A model generated the notes under the pieces. That model saw only the letters and a program-made list of their open reading frames with translations. It ran no database searches and was not told where the DNA came from. DNA of 64,000 bases, taken from positions 124,001 through 188,000 of the forward strand of contig CANJLW010000004.1 of NCBI GenBank assembly GCA_947475245.1. The letters run 5' to 3'. Made by a program: the position numbers and the translations under genes. This DNA comes from Acetobacteraceae bacterium. Its GTDB lineage: Bacteria; Pseudomonadota; Alphaproteobacteria; Acetobacterales; Acetobacteraceae. This document shows positions 1 to 9,732 of the stretch, one piece after another (positions within the stretch are counted from its first letter, which is position 1; each line of letters begins with the position of its first letter).

Positions 1-835
1 GCTCGCCGTGATGTCCGCTCAATTGCTCAATCCGCGCATGCAGCCCGTAAAACGGCAGCCCATGCCCCGGCAGCACCAGCACGTCCGGCCCGACATCGCC
101 GCGCAACGCGCGCAGATCGTGCAGATAGGTGCCCAGCGCGTCCTGTTCCGGCTCCATCGGATGCACGCTGACATTGGGAGAAATCTTCGCGATCACCTGA
201 TCGGCGGCGAACAGGATGCGCTCGCCCGCCTGATGCAGCATTGCCTGCTCCACGGCGTGACCGCCGCCGGTCAGCACCTCAAACCCACGCCCGCCGACGC
301 GCCATTCGTCGCGGTGGCGCACACGGCGATAGGTAGGCGGCGCCATCGTGGTGCGTTTCAGGTACCCGTGACCGCGACCCATCACCAGTTCAGTCGCCTC
401 ATCGCCCAGGCCGTGCATGCGATAGAAATCCCGATGCGCTTCGCCGGTCATATCCCCGCCCGGCTGACGTGCCTGGAGGTGAAACAGATACTCGGTGCGC
501 GGCATCGCCAAGCGCAACCCATAGATTTCCGCCAGCCATCCGGCCAGCCCGACATGATCGGGATGGAAATGCGTCACCAGCATGCGTGACAGTTTCTGCC
601 CCTTCAGCGGGCCGTTCATCACCGCATTCCAGCCCGCCTTGCACTCGTCCGTGGCAAGCCCGGTGTCCAGCACCATCCAGCCGCCATCGTCCTCCAGCAA
701 GTAGATGTTCACGTGGTTCAGCGCGAAGGGCAGCTTCAGACGAAACCACAGCACGCCGGGCGCGACCTCGGTCACCTCCCCATGCGCGGGCGGAGTGTCG
801 AAGGGATAGGTCAGTGTCGAGGGATCGTATTGCAT
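1..835 (-). CDS. MBL-fold metallo-hydrolase (C-terminus off the left edge)
   Basis: The reverse frame opens with ATG at 833-835 and stays open to the window edge, so the 3' end is missing; it is absent from the ORF track because no stop is inside the window. About 278 residues are visible. The translation contains HFHPDHVG near residue 90, the zinc-ligand signature of the metallo-beta-lactamase fold, followed by a second ligand region around TGGGHA. This is the glyoxalase II/RNase Z-like hydrolase group, in which two metal ions activate water for ester or thioester hydrolysis. The substrate cannot be read from the sequence. It is divergent from the GMC oxidoreductase with about 80 bp between start codons, so the two may share a promoter region. 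Confidence 0.85.
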   Translation of the reverse strand, partial: MQYDPSTLTYPFDTPPAHGEVTEVAPGVLWFRLKLPFALNHVNIYLLEDDGGWMVLDTGLATDECKAGWNAVMNGPLKGQKLSRMLVTHFHPDHVGLAGWLAEIYGLRLAMPRTEYLFHLQARQPGGDMTGEAHRDFYRMHGLGDEATELVMGRGHGYLKRTTMAPPTYRRVRHRDEWRVGGRGFEVLTGGGHAVEQAMLHQAGERILFAADQVIAKISPNVSVHPMEPEQDALGTYLHDLRALRGDVGPDVLVLPGHGLPFYGLHARIEQLSGHHGE

Positions 836-917
836 CCCGCCAGTCTAGCCCCGTTGGCGCGCATTGCCAGCCACGCCATCCTGTTCAATGCTGCGATCGA
901 CGAACGGGGGAACAACC

Positions 918-2543
918 ATGGCCAACGACGCCGATACTTATGATTTCATCGTGACCGGTGCCGGATCGGCCGGCTGCGTGCTGGCCGCGCGGCTGTCGGA
1001 ATCCGGCCGCTACCGCGTTCTGCTGCTGGAAGCCGGCGGCAAGGACAGTTCCCCCTGGATTCACATCCCGATGGGCTACGCGAAGACCTTTGTCGATCCA
1101 AAGGTGAACTGGATGTTCGAAAGCGAGCCGGAAAAGGAACTGAACGGCCGCACCATGTACCAGCCACGCGGCAAGGTTCTGGGCGGCACCAGTTCCATCA
1201 ACGGCATGATCTATATGCGCGGCACCTCCGCCGATTACGACCAATGGCGGCAGATGGGCAACGAGGGCTGGGGCTACGACGACGTGCTGCCCTATTTCCG
1301 CAAGGCGGAGGACAACGAGCGCGGCGCCAACGAATTTCATGGCACGGGCGGGCCGTTGCGGGTGTCGAATCAGCCGTACAAATGGGAAATCGCCGAGGCA
1401 CTGATCGAGGCCTGCAAGCAGGCGGGTATCCCCTATAACGAGGATTTCAACGGCGCCACGCAGGAAGGCTGCGGCTACTATCAGACCACCACCAAGGACA
1501 AGCGACGCTGGAGCACGGCCGCCGCCTATCTGAAACCGGCCCGCAAGCGCCCGAACCTGGTGGTAAAAACCCACGCCCACGCCACCAAAATCCTCGTGGA
1601 AGGCGGCAAGGCCGTCGGCGTAGAATTCGAAACCCGCGGTCGCCGCGAAACCGCGCGTGCCGGGCGGGAGGTGATCGTCTCCGGCGGTGCCTACGGATCG
1701 CCGCAACTGCTGCTGCTCTCCGGCATCGGCCCGGCGGAGCATCTGCGCGACATGGGCGTCGAGGTGGTCAAGGACATGCCCGGCGTCGGGTCGAACCTGC
1801 AGGACCATTTCAACACGTTCTGCACCTATAAGATTTCCCGCAATCTGTCCCTGAACGCGTTGCAGTACAGCCTGCCGCATCGGCTGGTCGCCGGCGCGCG
1901 CTATGTGTTCTTCCGCTCCGGCCCAATGTCCGGCAACGGACTCTATGTCGGCGCGCTCGTGCGCACCGACAAACGCCTAGAACGCCCCGATATGCAGTTG
2001 AACATCTCGGCCTGGAGCACGATCGAACGCCGGCGCGACGGTATCATCTCCCATCCCTTCCCCGGCATTTCCATCAGCCCGGTGCATCTGCGCCCGGACG
2101 GACGCGGCACCGTGCGGCTTAAAACCAACGATCCGCTGGCCCCGCCGGCGATCCATTTCAACTTCCTGCGATCCGACTACGACATGCAGGCGATGCTGGC
2201 GGGCATGCGCATCGCGCGCTCCATCGTGCGTCAGCATGCGATGCAGAAGCTGATCGTGGAGGAAACCGCCCCCGGCATCCATATTCGCACCGATGACGAA
2301 ATGATGGCCGACGTGCGCGAGCGCGGCGTGTCGAACCTGCACCCCGTCGGGAGTTGCGGCATGGGGCATGGCCCGCAGGCGGTGGTCGATCCCCGGCTGC
2401 GCGTGCACGGGATCCCCGGCCTGCGGGTGGTCGATGCCTCCGTCATGCCGTCGATCATCGCCGGAAATACCAACGCCCCCACGATCATGATCGCCGAAAA
2501 AGCCTCCGACATGATCCTGGAGGATGCGAGGGCGGCGGCATGA
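918..2543 (+). CDS. GMC-family FAD oxidoreductase (choline/alcohol dehydrogenase-like)
   Basis: A 541-residue flavoprotein. I start it at ATG 918, preceded by a GGGGGAA ribosome-binding sequence, rather than at the upstream ATG 864 of the ORF track. The N-terminal dinucleotide fold shows GAGSAGC at about residues 14-20; the FAD-binding [14 protein letters not shown] lies near residue 95. HPVGSCGMG near residue 475 carries the family's active-site histidine, and GNTNAP near 516 sits where the second catalytic residue is expected. Members oxidise alcohols (choline, glucose, polyethylene glycol) to aldehydes using FAD. Substrate is unknown. The stop overlaps the start of the TauD-like dioxygenase by four bases (ATGA), implying coupled translation and a shared catabolic task. 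Confidence 0.93.
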   Translation: MANDADTYDFIVTGAGSAGCVLAARLSESGRYRVLLLEAGGKDSSPWIHIPMGYAKTFVDPKVNWMFESEPEKELNGRTMYQPRGKVLGGTSSINGMIYMRGTSADYDQWRQMGNEGWGYDDVLPYFRKAEDNERGANEFHGTGGPLRVSNQPYKWEIAEALIEACKQAGIPYNEDFNGATQEGCGYYQTTTKDKRRWSTAAAYLKPARKRPNLVVKTHAHATKILVEGGKAVGVEFETRGRRETARAGREVIVSGGAYGSPQLLLLSGIGPAEHLRDMGVEVVKDMPGVGSNLQDHFNTFCTYKISRNLSLNALQYSLPHRLVAGARYVFFRSGPMSGNGLYVGALVRTDKRLERPDMQLNISAWSTIERRRDGIISHPFPGISISPVHLRPDGRGTVRLKTNDPLAPPAIHFNFLRSDYDMQAMLAGMRIARSIVRQHAMQKLIVEETAPGIHIRTDDEMMADVRERGVSNLHPVGSCGMGHGPQAVVDPRLRVHGIPGLRVVDASVMPSIIAGNTNAPTIMIAEKASDMILEDARAAA

Positions 2544-3409
2544 CCCTTCGCATCCGCCAACTGCATCTGTCCTTCGCCGCGGAAGTCGAGGGCCTCGACC
2601 TGAGCGCGCCCTTGGCCGAGACGACCATCGCCGAACTGACGGAGGCAATCGATCAGTACGGTGTGCTGGTCTTCGCCGAACAGACGCTGGACGATGCCGC
2701 CCAGATCGCATTCGCCAATCGCTTCGGCCCGCCGGAGCGGTTCGTGTTGACCTATCGAAAGGATTTCGCGCCGCGGCTGTCGCGCCCGGAAATGGTGGAC
2801 GTCTCCAACCTCGACCCCGCCACCGGCGCGCCGCAGGGGGCCGATGCCCGCTTTCGCATGATCAACCTGGGAAACCGGCTATGGCACACCGACAGTTCGT
2901 TCCGCGCCCCGTGCGGCGCGCTGTCGATGCTGTTTGCGCATGCCGTGCCGCCCGCCGGCGGGGAAACCGAATTCGTCGATACCGTCACGGCCTATTACGC
3001 GCTGCCGCCGGCGACCCAGGCCGCTTTGGACGGTCTGATCGCCGAACACTCCCTCATGCACTCCCGCGCCATGCTCGGCTTTGACGATTTCTCGGCCGAG
3101 GAGCGTGCGGCGCTGCCCGCCGCACGCCATCCGGTGGTGCGTACCTGCCCGCGCACCGGGCGCAAATCGCTTTACCTCGCGTCTCATGCGTCCCACATCG
3201 TCGGGATGCCCGTGCCGGAGGGGCGGTTGATGCTGCTGGAACTGATCGAGGCCGCGACGCGCCCCGACCGCATCTATCGCCACGCATGGCGGGTGGGCGA
3301 TCTGGTGCTGTGGGACAATCGCCGCACCCTGCATCGCGGCCTCGCCTTCGACGAGCGTTTCGCCCGCGATCTGCGTCGGGTCACGACCTCCGACCAGGCA
3401 GCGGCCTGA
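2540..3409 (+). CDS. TauD/TfdA-family Fe(II)/2-oxoglutarate dioxygenase
   Basis: A 289-residue protein starting at the ATG that overlaps the GMC stop; the longer ORF-track start would read through the GMC gene. The iron-binding facial triad is visible: His116 and Asp118 in WHTDSSF and a distal His265 in RRTLHRG, with an arginine-rich stretch near residue 281 that would hold 2-oxoglutarate. The family hydroxylates small substrates (taurine, 2,4-D, alkyl sulfates, carnitine precursors), releasing succinate and CO2. Overall the length and the WHTD spacing fit TfdA-like members better than TauD proper, but the substrate is open. Coupling to the GMC gene suggests sequential oxidation of one substrate. 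It ends 3 bp before the convergent DUF6166-like gene. Confidence 0.92.
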   Translation: MTLRIRQLHLSFAAEVEGLDLSAPLAETTIAELTEAIDQYGVLVFAEQTLDDAAQIAFANRFGPPERFVLTYRKDFAPRLSRPEMVDVSNLDPATGAPQGADARFRMINLGNRLWHTDSSFRAPCGALSMLFAHAVPPAGGETEFVDTVTAYYALPPATQAALDGLIAEHSLMHSRAMLGFDDFSAEERAALPAARHPVVRTCPRTGRKSLYLASHASHIVGMPVPEGRLMLLELIEAATRPDRIYRHAWRVGDLVLWDNRRTLHRGLAFDERFARDLRRVTTSDQAAA

Positions 3410-3412
3410 ACC

Positions 3413-3697
3413 TCAGCGCAGCGCCGCGTCGATATCGGCGCTGGTCAGCCGCCACGCGTTATCCAGTTCGGCGACAACGTCACGCATGAAGCGTTCGCTG
3501 AGCGCCAGCGCGCGCGGGCCGTCCCCGAAATGATCGGCCAGGATCGCCAGCGCCAACTGGCGCGGACCATCGCCTTCATAGGTCCATTCGAACCCGGCCG
3601 GACTGAACCGCTTCAGGTCGAAGCGCGGATCGAGCGGCTTGCCATCAACCGTCACCACGGCACCGTCCAGACTGCGCCCGCCTTCATAGATCTTCAT
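3413..3697 (-). CDS. DUF6166-like small protein
   Basis: A 94-residue protein. The ORF track buries it at the end of a 373-residue frame that is otherwise a shadow of the alcohol dehydrogenase; the real start is ATG 3695-3697, overlapping the dehydrogenase stop by four bases. It begins MKIYEGGR and has a central FEWTYEGDGPRQLALAIL segment, which resembles the DUF6166 family of short, uncharacterised cytosolic proteins. No signal peptide, membrane helix or catalytic motif is apparent. Function unknown; coupling suggests it is made together with the dehydrogenase. Confidence 0.75.
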   Translation of the reverse strand: MKIYEGGRSLDGAVVTVDGKPLDPRFDLKRFSPAGFEWTYEGDGPRQLALAILADHFGDGPRALALSERFMRDVVAELDNAWRLTSADIDAALR

Positions 3698-4794
3698 GTG
3701 AACATCACCACGCTCCGCACGGTCTCCCCGCGCTTCAGGGCCGCGAATCCCTCGTTGATCTGTTCCAGGCCGATGCGGGCGGAAATCATCTCGTCGAGCT
3801 TCAATCTGCCATCCAGGTACGCCCGCGCCAGCATCGGGAAGTCCTGCTGCGGCTTCGCGCCGCCATAGGAACTGCGCACGATCCGCTTTTCCTGCATCAG
3901 GCTGCCCCAACGAAACGCCATCTCCTCGTTCACCGCGACCTTGCCCAACCAGACGATCTGACCGCCGGGGCGGACGGCTTCGGCGGAGAGGCGAAATCCG
4001 GCGGGCGCGCCGGCGGACTCGATGACGACGTCGGCGCCGCGTTCCTCGGTCAGGGAGCGCGCCAGCGCGATTGCCTCCTCGGGCGAGGCCGCATGAGTCG
4101 CGCCGATGGCGCGGGCGAGTTGGCGACGCGCCGGATTGGGATCGACGGCAATGATGGAACCGGCACCGGCCAATACACAGCCCTGCACGGCGGACAGGCC
4201 GACGGCGCCGCAGCCAATCACCATGGCGACATCGCCCCAACGCAACGCCGCGACGCGGGTGGCGGCACCGACCCCGGTCATGACGCCGCAGCCGATCAGC
4301 GCGGCGCGGTCGAACGGTATGGTATCGGGCACGCGAACCGCGGATTGCGCCGGCACGATGCAGTATTCCGCGAAGCCGCCGAGATACATCAACTGGTGCA
4401 CCGGAACGGCATCGCAGGACAGGCGCGGTCGCCCGTCGAAATGGAAGCCTTTCGGGCCGTTGGTCAGGAACCGCCGACACAGGATCGGCTGCGCGCGTTC
4501 GCAGTAAAAACAGGCCCCGCAATGCGGGTTCCACGACAGCACGACTCGATCGCCCACCGCGAGATCGCTGACGCCGTCGCCGATCGCGGCGATCTCTCCG
4601 GCGGCTTCATGGCCGAGAACGGCGGGAAGGTTAAGCGCCAGCGCGCCTTCCATCGCTTCCAGATCGGTGTGACACAGGCTGGCGGCGCGTATGCGTACCA
4701 GGACATCCCCGGCGGCCACCGGGCCGACATCCAGGGTTTCGATGCTCATCGGCGCGCCTACTTGGCGCAGAACGGCAGCTTTGGCCTTCACCAT
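3694..4794 (-). CDS. Zn-dependent alcohol dehydrogenase, MDR superfamily
   Basis: About 366 residues, started at ATG 4792-4794 because a GGGAGG ribosome-binding site lies just upstream; the ORF track extends ten codons further. Catalytic zinc ligands are Cys41 (SLCHTD) and the His of GHEAAGE near residue 63. The structural-zinc lobe has four cysteines with spacing C-x2-C-x2-C-x7-C (HCGACFYCERAQPILC). The NAD(P) fold carries GCGAVGLSAVQG near residue 180. These mark a class III/aryl-alcohol-type medium-chain dehydrogenase that interconverts alcohols and aldehydes. Its substrate is not determinable. Together with the adjacent GMC oxidoreductase and dioxygenase on the other strand it forms an oxidative catabolic patch. 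Confidence 0.92.
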   Translation of the reverse strand: MVKAKAAVLRQVGAPMSIETLDVGPVAAGDVLVRIRAASLCHTDLEAMEGALALNLPAVLGHEAAGEIAAIGDGVSDLAVGDRVVLSWNPHCGACFYCERAQPILCRRFLTNGPKGFHFDGRPRLSCDAVPVHQLMYLGGFAEYCIVPAQSAVRVPDTIPFDRAALIGCGVMTGVGAATRVAALRWGDVAMVIGCGAVGLSAVQGCVLAGAGSIIAVDPNPARRQLARAIGATHAASPEEAIALARSLTEERGADVVIESAGAPAGFRLSAEAVRPGGQIVWLGKVAVNEEMAFRWGSLMQEKRIVRSSYGGAKPQQDFPMLARAYLDGRLKLDEMISARIGLEQINEGFAALKRGETVRSVVMFT

Positions 4795-4828
4795 CGGTGG
4801 GTCCTCCCACCCGCAGCATAGCACAGGG

Positions 4829-5536
4829 TCAATCGGGTTTCGCGACCTGCGCCGCCTGCCCCGCGAATTCGCGAAATTGCGCGACGGTGACGACGGGCGT
4901 CGGGTCCGGGATCAACCGCCCGACGACGGCCTGGGTCTTGGCGTAGACCGCGTTGAAGCGAGCCAGAAGCTCCGATTCCCCCTTCGTCGCCAGGGCCGAG
5001 AGTTCGCGCCCCACATAGGTGATGAAGCCACGGCTGTCGTGATATTCGACCAGCAGCGCAAGCTTCCCGCGCTGGATCGCGGCGGCGTATTCGCCGGCGG
5101 CGGCATCCATGGTGTCGGCGCAGATTTGCAGCCGATCCGGCAGGGAGTCCCGCAGGCCCGACGGCACCAGTTCCTTGGCTTTCGCCAGCGTGGCCAGGGT
5201 GGCCTGATAGCGAGTTTCCAGGTCCTGCCCATAGGGCGCGGCGGCAGCGGCGGCTTCCAGCCCGGCAAGTTGCCGGTTGAAGCCGGGGAAGTTCTTTTGC
5301 TTCAGATATCCCGAGACATCGTCGTACAATTCTCGGACCGGATGCCCGAAGTGCGGCAGTGCCAGGTTCGCCTTACGCGCCTTGATCAGATCGTGCGCGA
5401 CGATCAGATGACCTTCCATCAGGCCGAGTCGAAAGTAGAAATCGCGATCCTCGGCGGTGCCCGCCGAAGCCCGATACGGCGCGACGACGAGTCCCAGGAG
5501 CAACATCAGGCCCACAAACATGGCTTTGATCGGCAT
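4829..5536 (-). CDS. Putative periplasmic protein of unknown function, possibly iron-regulated
   Basis: A 235-residue protein with a clear Sec signal peptide: positively charged start, hydrophobic core LMLLLGLVVAP and an Ala-x-Ala type cleavage region near residue 25 (YRASAG). The mature part is helical and includes histidines in GHLIVAHDLI and ALPHFGHPV near residues 42-66. I do not recognise the family. The start codon lies 13 bp from a near-consensus Fur-type box shared with the divergent membrane protein, so a role in iron or other metal handling is a reasonable but unproven inference. The histidines are possible metal ligands only by analogy. Confidence 0.75.
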   Translation of the reverse strand: MPIKAMFVGLMLLLGLVVAPYRASAGTAEDRDFYFRLGLMEGHLIVAHDLIKARKANLALPHFGHPVRELYDDVSGYLKQKNFPGFNRQLAGLEAAAAAAPYGQDLETRYQATLATLAKAKELVPSGLRDSLPDRLQICADTMDAAAGEYAAAIQRGKLALLVEYHDSRGFITYVGRELSALATKGESELLARFNAVYAKTQAVVGRLIPDPTPVVTVAQFREFAGQAAQVAKPD

Positions 5537-5548
5537 CGCACCCTCATT

Positions 5549-5563
5549 TAATAATAATTATCA
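5549..5563. promoter_or_regulatory. Candidate Fur-type operator (7-1-7)
   Basis: The minus strand reads TGATAATTATTATTA, matching the 7-1-7 Fur consensus TGATAATnATTATCA in all but one position. It lies in an AT-rich island inside very GC-rich DNA, between two divergent start codons (5536 and 5600), where a repressor could block both. In alphaproteobacteria similar sites may be read by Fur, Mur or Irr, so the regulator is uncertain. Confidence 0.55.
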
Positions 5564-5599
5564 ATTGCAATATCGGGCGCCGCGTGTCAACTCCCGGAT

Positions 5600-6145
5600 A
5601 TGGACATATACGGATTCAGCGCCCCCCATATTCCGGTGGATCTGCTTGCCGCCATCGCAACCAGTGAGCCGCGCCTGTGGATTTATGGGATGGACGCGGT
5701 GCATGGGGCATTTCGGCTCACGCATCTTTGCGCCGTTGTCGCCTTTCTCGGCCCCGTCATCGTCCTCAACCTCGCTCAACTCGGCCTGATCGCGCCGTCA
5801 TCGGTCCAGCCGGTTCGAGCCGCGCTGACGCGCATGGTAAAGGTCGCATTCGGCATCGCGATCGTCAGCGGCCTGGGACTGTTCGTCTATGACCCCATCG
5901 GCGCAGGACTGCACACGATGTTCCTGCCCAAGCTGGTGCTGATCGTCGTCGGCTACCTCGCGGCCCAATGGCCGCCCGCCGCTCTCCGTCAAGGCCCCCG
6001 GCCGCCGATCCGACGCGTCTTCGCATCGCTTTCCCTGCTGACGTGGCTATCAGTGATGGCGGCATCGACCTGGAACCACATCGAACACCCGGTCAATCCC
6101 GGTGAATCCTCCAGCCTCGACGAAGGGCGCGAGAGCAGCCGTTAA
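5600..6145 (+). CDS. Four-helix integral membrane protein (DUF6644-like)
   Basis: A 181-residue protein with four predicted hydrophobic segments: around residues 43-62, 75-95, 105-122 and 142-158. Conserved-looking histidines sit in [10 protein letters not shown] near the first helix and WNHIEH after the last. The pattern resembles small DUF6644-type membrane proteins, some of which look like cytochrome b-type helical bundles, but I cannot confirm a cofactor. It is divergent from the periplasmic protein across the Fur-type box, and its 3' end overlaps lolD by four bases in convergent orientation. Likely job: an inner-membrane partner of the periplasmic protein, by inference from the shared control region only. 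Confidence 0.75.
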   Translation: MDIYGFSAPHIPVDLLAAIATSEPRLWIYGMDAVHGAFRLTHLCAVVAFLGPVIVLNLAQLGLIAPSSVQPVRAALTRMVKVAFGIAIVSGLGLFVYDPIGAGLHTMFLPKLVLIVVGYLAAQWPPAALRQGPRPPIRRVFASLSLLTWLSVMAASTWNHIEHPVNPGESSSLDEGRESSR

Positions 6146-6819
6146 AGCGCCACGATACGCCCGTCGCGCAGCGTGACGGTGCGATCCATCCGCGCCGCCA
6201 GATCGGGGTTATGCGTCGCGATCAACGCGGCAACGTTCTGTCCGCGCACGATCGCCAGCAATTCCTCGAACACCGTCGCGGCGGAGCCGACGTCGAGATT
6301 GCCGGTAGGCTCGTCCGCCAGCAGCACTTTCGGCCGGTTCGCCAAAGCGCGCGCGATGGCCACGCGCTGCTTTTCGCCACCTGACAGCTTGCCGGGCAGA
6401 TGCTCCGCCCGGGCCGCCAGACCGAAGCCGGTCAGCAGCGCGAGCGCCCGTTGCTCCGCCGAACGGCGCGGCACGCCGGCGATCATCTGCGGCAGCACGA
6501 CGTTTTCAAGCGCGGTGAACTCCGCCAACAAGTGATGGAATTGATAGACGAAGCCGATGGTATCGCGGCGGATCGCCGTCCGCTCGCCATCCGTCAGGGC
6601 ACCCGCGTCGCGGCCTTCCACCAGCACCGCGCCGCCGTCGGGACGATCCAACAGACCGGCGAGATGCAGCAGCGTCGATTTGCCCGCGCCGGAAGGGGCC
6701 ACCAACGCCACGATCTCCCCCGCCGCCAAGGTCAGATCGGCGCCGGACAGGATCGGCAAATCGCCGCCCTCCCCACGGTAAGTACGATCCACCCCGCGCA
6801 GGATCAGCGGCTCATTCAT
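6142..6819 (-). CDS. lolD: Lipoprotein-releasing ABC transporter ATPase LolD
   Basis: A 225-residue ATPase. It has Walker [10 protein letters not shown] near residue 42, signature [15 protein letters not shown] near 144, Walker B VLLADEP and an H-loop ATHNPD. LolD energises extraction of outer-membrane lipoproteins from the inner membrane with its LolC/E permease. The upstream permease overlaps it by 8 bp, so they are one operon, and proS-lolC/E-lolD order is the usual alphaproteobacterial arrangement. MacB-type ATPases are similar, but context favours Lol. Confidence 0.93.
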   Translation of the reverse strand: MNEPLILRGVDRTYRGEGGDLPILSGADLTLAAGEIVALVAPSGAGKSTLLHLAGLLDRPDGGAVLVEGRDAGALTDGERTAIRRDTIGFVYQFHHLLAEFTALENVVLPQMIAGVPRRSAEQRALALLTGFGLAARAEHLPGKLSGGEKQRVAIARALANRPKVLLADEPTGNLDVGSAATVFEELLAIVRGQNVAALIATHNPDLAARMDRTVTLRDGRIVAL

Positions 6820-8065
6820 GGCGCAGCGCCTCTACCGGGTCTGTCCTGGCGGCGCGCCAGCTTGGATACAGCGTGGCCAGCAGCGACAGCGTCAGACCCA
6901 GCACCACGACGCGTACGACATCGCCCCAATCCACCTGATCGGGCAGAGCCGTCAGCATGAACACCGAGGAGTCGAACACCCTTCCGCCGGTAATATCTTC
7001 CACGAAATGCTGCACGGCGACGATGTTGCGACAGAAGACGACGCCGATGGCGGTGCCGATCAGGGTGCCCGACACGCCGACGAACGCGCCGCACATCAGG
7101 AAGATCCGCAGGATCGCGCCGCTGCTCGCTCCGATCGTGCGCAGCACGGCGATATCGGATTTCTTGTCCTTGACCAGCATGATCAGCGACGAAATCACGT
7201 TGAACGCCGCTACCAGAACGATCATTCCCAGCACGATGAACATCGTGTCTTTCTGGACCCGGAGCACACCGATGATGGTGTCGTTGGCATGTCGCCAGTC
7301 CCGCGCCACCACCTGCCGATCGCCCAGTATCTGATACAGCGGCGCGCCGATCGTGCCGACCTGCTGAGGATCGGCCATACGGATTTCAATCGCGCTGACG
7401 CCCGCCGGCTTCTGGAAGAAGATTTGCGCCGACGACAGCGGCAGGAACACGACCGAGGTGTTGTAGTCGTTCAACCCCGCATCGAATATCGCGACCACCT
7501 TATAGGCGCGCACACGGGGAATGGTGCCGAACGCGGTCGCCGCGCCCTGCGGCGAAATCAGCGTCAGCGCATCGCCGATCTTCAGCCGATAAGATCGCGC
7601 CAGCGCCACGCCAATCGCAAGCGCGTCATCGCCGGCGAAATCGTTCAGACTACCGTCCACGATATGATCGCCAATGCGCGGCAACGCCTTCAGATCCGCC
7701 TGCGTCACGCCGCGCACCAGGCCGCCGCGCGAACCGCCCGAACTGGTCGACAACAGCACCTGCCCATCCAGGACCGGCGTGACAGAGGTCACGTTGGGGA
7801 TCGCCTTGATGCGGTCCGCCAGGGTCTGGTACCCCTCGATCTTCTGCCCGGCATAGGCTTCGACCGTCACATGCCCGTTCACCCCCAACACGCGGGAGAC
7901 GAGCTCGGTCTGAAACCCGCTCATGACGCTGGTGACGACGATCAAGGTCGCGACCCCCAGGGCGATGCCGACCAGGGAAAAGATGGCGATGATGGAGACG
8001 AAGCGCTCGCCCTTGCGGGCGCGTAGATAGCGCCCGGCCATCATCCGCTCGAAGGGTCCGAACAT
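6812..8065 (-). CDS. lolC: Lipoprotein-releasing ABC transporter permease LolC/E
   Basis: A 417-residue MacB/FtsX-fold permease. There is one N-terminal transmembrane helix (about residues 24-48), a large periplasmic domain (about 50-265), and three C-terminal helices (about 272-296, 316-340, 372-398). This topology is typical of LolC/LolE. Alphaproteobacteria often have a single LolC/E-type subunit acting as a homodimer, so the symbol is approximate. Its start codon overlaps the proS stop by one base (TGATG), pointing to translational coupling, and it overlaps lolD at its other end. Confidence 0.92.
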   Translation of the reverse strand: MFGPFERMMAGRYLRARKGERFVSIIAIFSLVGIALGVATLIVVTSVMSGFQTELVSRVLGVNGHVTVEAYAGQKIEGYQTLADRIKAIPNVTSVTPVLDGQVLLSTSSGGSRGGLVRGVTQADLKALPRIGDHIVDGSLNDFAGDDALAIGVALARSYRLKIGDALTLISPQGAATAFGTIPRVRAYKVVAIFDAGLNDYNTSVVFLPLSSAQIFFQKPAGVSAIEIRMADPQQVGTIGAPLYQILGDRQVVARDWRHANDTIIGVLRVQKDTMFIVLGMIVLVAAFNVISSLIMLVKDKKSDIAVLRTIGASSGAILRIFLMCGAFVGVSGTLIGTAIGVVFCRNIVAVQHFVEDITGGRVFDSSVFMLTALPDQVDWGDVVRVVVLGLTLSLLATLYPSWRAARTDPVEALRHE

Positions 8066-9402
8066 CAGCGCGTCGCGCGCACCCTTGCCAGCGCTTCCTC
8101 GGGGGTGACCTCGCTGCGTTCGCCGCCGGCGCGCCGCTTTAACTCGACCTTGCCGGCCGCCGCCCCGCGTGGGCCGACGATGATCTGCCAGGGATGGCCC
8201 ATCAGGTCGGCGTCGTTGAACTTCACGCCCGGACGCTCATCGCGGTCGTCGTAGAGCGCGTCGGCGCCCAGGGCGGCATAAAGCTGCTCGCAGACCCTGT
8301 CGCAGGTCGCGTCGCCCTTTTTCAGATTCAGGATCGCCGCCGCGAAGGGCGCGATGCTGTCCGGCCAGATGATGCCCGCGTCGTCATGGCTCGCTTCGAT
8401 GATCCCGCCGACGAGGCGTGATACGCCGATGCCGTAGCTGCCCATTTCCGGATGGAACGGCTTGCCGTCCGAACCGGTCACGGTAACGTTCATCGCCTTG
8501 GTATATTTGGTACCGAAGTAGAATATGTGCCCCACTTCAATGCCGCGCCCCTCGCGCCGCCGAACCGCCGGCACCTCGGCCCACTTGGCCGTATCGTGCT
8601 TTTCGTCGGTGGCGGCGTAGTAGGAGGTCATGGTCTGGAAGAAGCGCTCCATGTCCTCGGTCTTGGCGTAATCGAAGGTGGAACCGATCCAGTCGATCGC
8701 TTCGAAATCGCCGTCGTAGAACACCTGGCTTTCGCCCGTCGGTGCCAGGATGATGAACTCGTGGCTCAGATCCCCGCCGATCGGACCAGTGTCGGCGACC
8801 ATCGGGATTGCCTTCAGGCCCATGCGCTGGAAGGTGCGCATATAGGCGAGCATCATCTTGCGATAGGCCAGCACCGCGCCCTCGCGGTCGGTGTCGAAGG
8901 AATAGCCATCCTTCATCAGGAATTCCCGCCCGCGCATCACACCGAAGCGCGGTCGCACCTCGTCGCGGAACTTCCACTGGATATGGTATAGGTTGAGCGG
9001 CATGTCGCGGTAGCTCTTCACCGACTGGCGGACCAGGTCGGTGATCATTTCCTCGTTCGTCGGCCCGTACAGCATGTCGCGACTGTGCCGATCGACGATG
9101 CGCAGCATCTCCGCCCCATAATCGTCGTAGCGTCCGCTCTCGCGCCACAGCTCCGCCGATTGGATCGTCGGCATCAGCAGTTCCTGCGCCCCGGCGGCGT
9201 CCTGCTCCTCGCGCACGATCTGTTCGATTCGGCGCAGCACCCTCAGACCGGTCGGCAGCCAGGCGTAAATGCCCGCCGATGTCTGCCGAACGAGTCCGGC
9301 GCGCAGCATGAGACGGTGCGAGGCGATTTGCGCCTCGGACGGGGTTTCCTTGATCGTCGGGATGAAGCCGCGGGAAAGGCGCATGTTCGGGTTCAAATCC
9401 AT
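8065..9402 (-). CDS. proS: Proline--tRNA ligase (short, alphaproteobacterial type)
   Basis: About 445 residues with start at ATG 9400-9402 ([11 protein letters not shown]...); an alternative start is MRLSRG six codons later. The ORF track's 37 extra N-terminal residues are not typical of the family. Class II synthetase features are visible: the [17 protein letters not shown] motif 1 region, the [26 protein letters not shown] motif 2 region, and the [14 protein letters not shown] motif 3 region. The length implies that the bacterial INS editing domain is absent, as in other alphaproteobacterial ProRS. It charges tRNA-Pro in the cytosol and heads the proS-lolC/E-lolD operon. Confidence 0.96.
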   Translation of the reverse strand: MDLNPNMRLSRGFIPTIKETPSEAQIASHRLMLRAGLVRQTSAGIYAWLPTGLRVLRRIEQIVREEQDAAGAQELLMPTIQSAELWRESGRYDDYGAEMLRIVDRHSRDMLYGPTNEEMITDLVRQSVKSYRDMPLNLYHIQWKFRDEVRPRFGVMRGREFLMKDGYSFDTDREGAVLAYRKMMLAYMRTFQRMGLKAIPMVADTGPIGGDLSHEFIILAPTGESQVFYDGDFEAIDWIGSTFDYAKTEDMERFFQTMTSYYAATDEKHDTAKWAEVPAVRRREGRGIEVGHIFYFGTKYTKAMNVTVTGSDGKPFHPEMGSYGIGVSRLVGGIIEASHDDAGIIWPDSIAPFAAAILNLKKGDATCDRVCEQLYAALGADALYDDRDERPGVKFNDADLMGHPWQIIVGPRGAAAGKVELKRRAGGERSEVTPEEALARVRATR

Positions 9403-9497
9403 TCTGTCGTCGAGCGGGACCCTAGCCTGACCGGCCATTATCCGCCAGATCGATGATACAGTGGTCAGGTGGCGGTTCGATTGTTCGTGTAGCAATA

Positions 9498-9514
9498 ATT
9501 GTGCGCCGCACAAT
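9498..9514. promoter_or_regulatory. Perfect palindrome ATTGTGCG-C-CGCACAAT upstream of proS
   Basis: Eight-base arms match perfectly around a single C. It lies about 96 bp upstream of the proS start codon in a locally AT-richer stretch. The symmetry suggests an operator for a dimeric regulator; none can be named. A short hairpin is the alternative reading. Confidence 0.35.
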
Positions 9515-9659
9515 GTGAAAGCAGCAATAAAAGTGCAGTTCAGGTGGCTTTTTCGAACAAAACGACGTGACTCCGGGTAAATATTTGGTTAATGACCGAC
9601 TTGGTCGTCAGCCGGACTTTGTGGGGGCCAGGTTTGGGGAGGAAACGCCAACCGCCCGG

Positions 9660-9716
9660 CAGGTGAGGACACGATCCTCTACCTGACCGAGGTGGTGGTA
9701 AACACACTCCACCACC
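9660..9716 (-). terminator. Two tandem hairpins after the DUF1467 gene
   Basis: Read on the minus strand these follow the DUF1467 stop at 9733. The first hairpin (9691-9716) pairs GGTGGTG with CACCACC; the second (9660-9685) pairs CAGGT-AGGA with TCCT-ACCTG. Neither is followed by a clear T-run, so rho-independent termination is only a possibility; transcript-end protection is an alternative. Confidence 0.35.
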
Positions 9717-9732
9717 CCCTCAATCCCTCTCC

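Larger units (their letters stand above)
9403..9732. other. 330-bp intergenic region upstream of proS
   Basis: No convincing gene is present; short ORF-track entries here overlap in both strands and lack family features. It contains a perfect palindrome at 9498-9514, a repeated AGCAATAA-n-GTGC motif (about 9491 and 9521), and two hairpins at 9660-9685 and 9691-9716. It separates the rnj-DUF1467 unit from proS and so should hold a proS promoter. Confidence 0.6.

Noticed and set aside
9385-9410. GGTTCAAATCC resembling a tRNA T-arm
   Set aside because: It sits at the proS start codon with no acceptor stem or D/anticodon arms around it.
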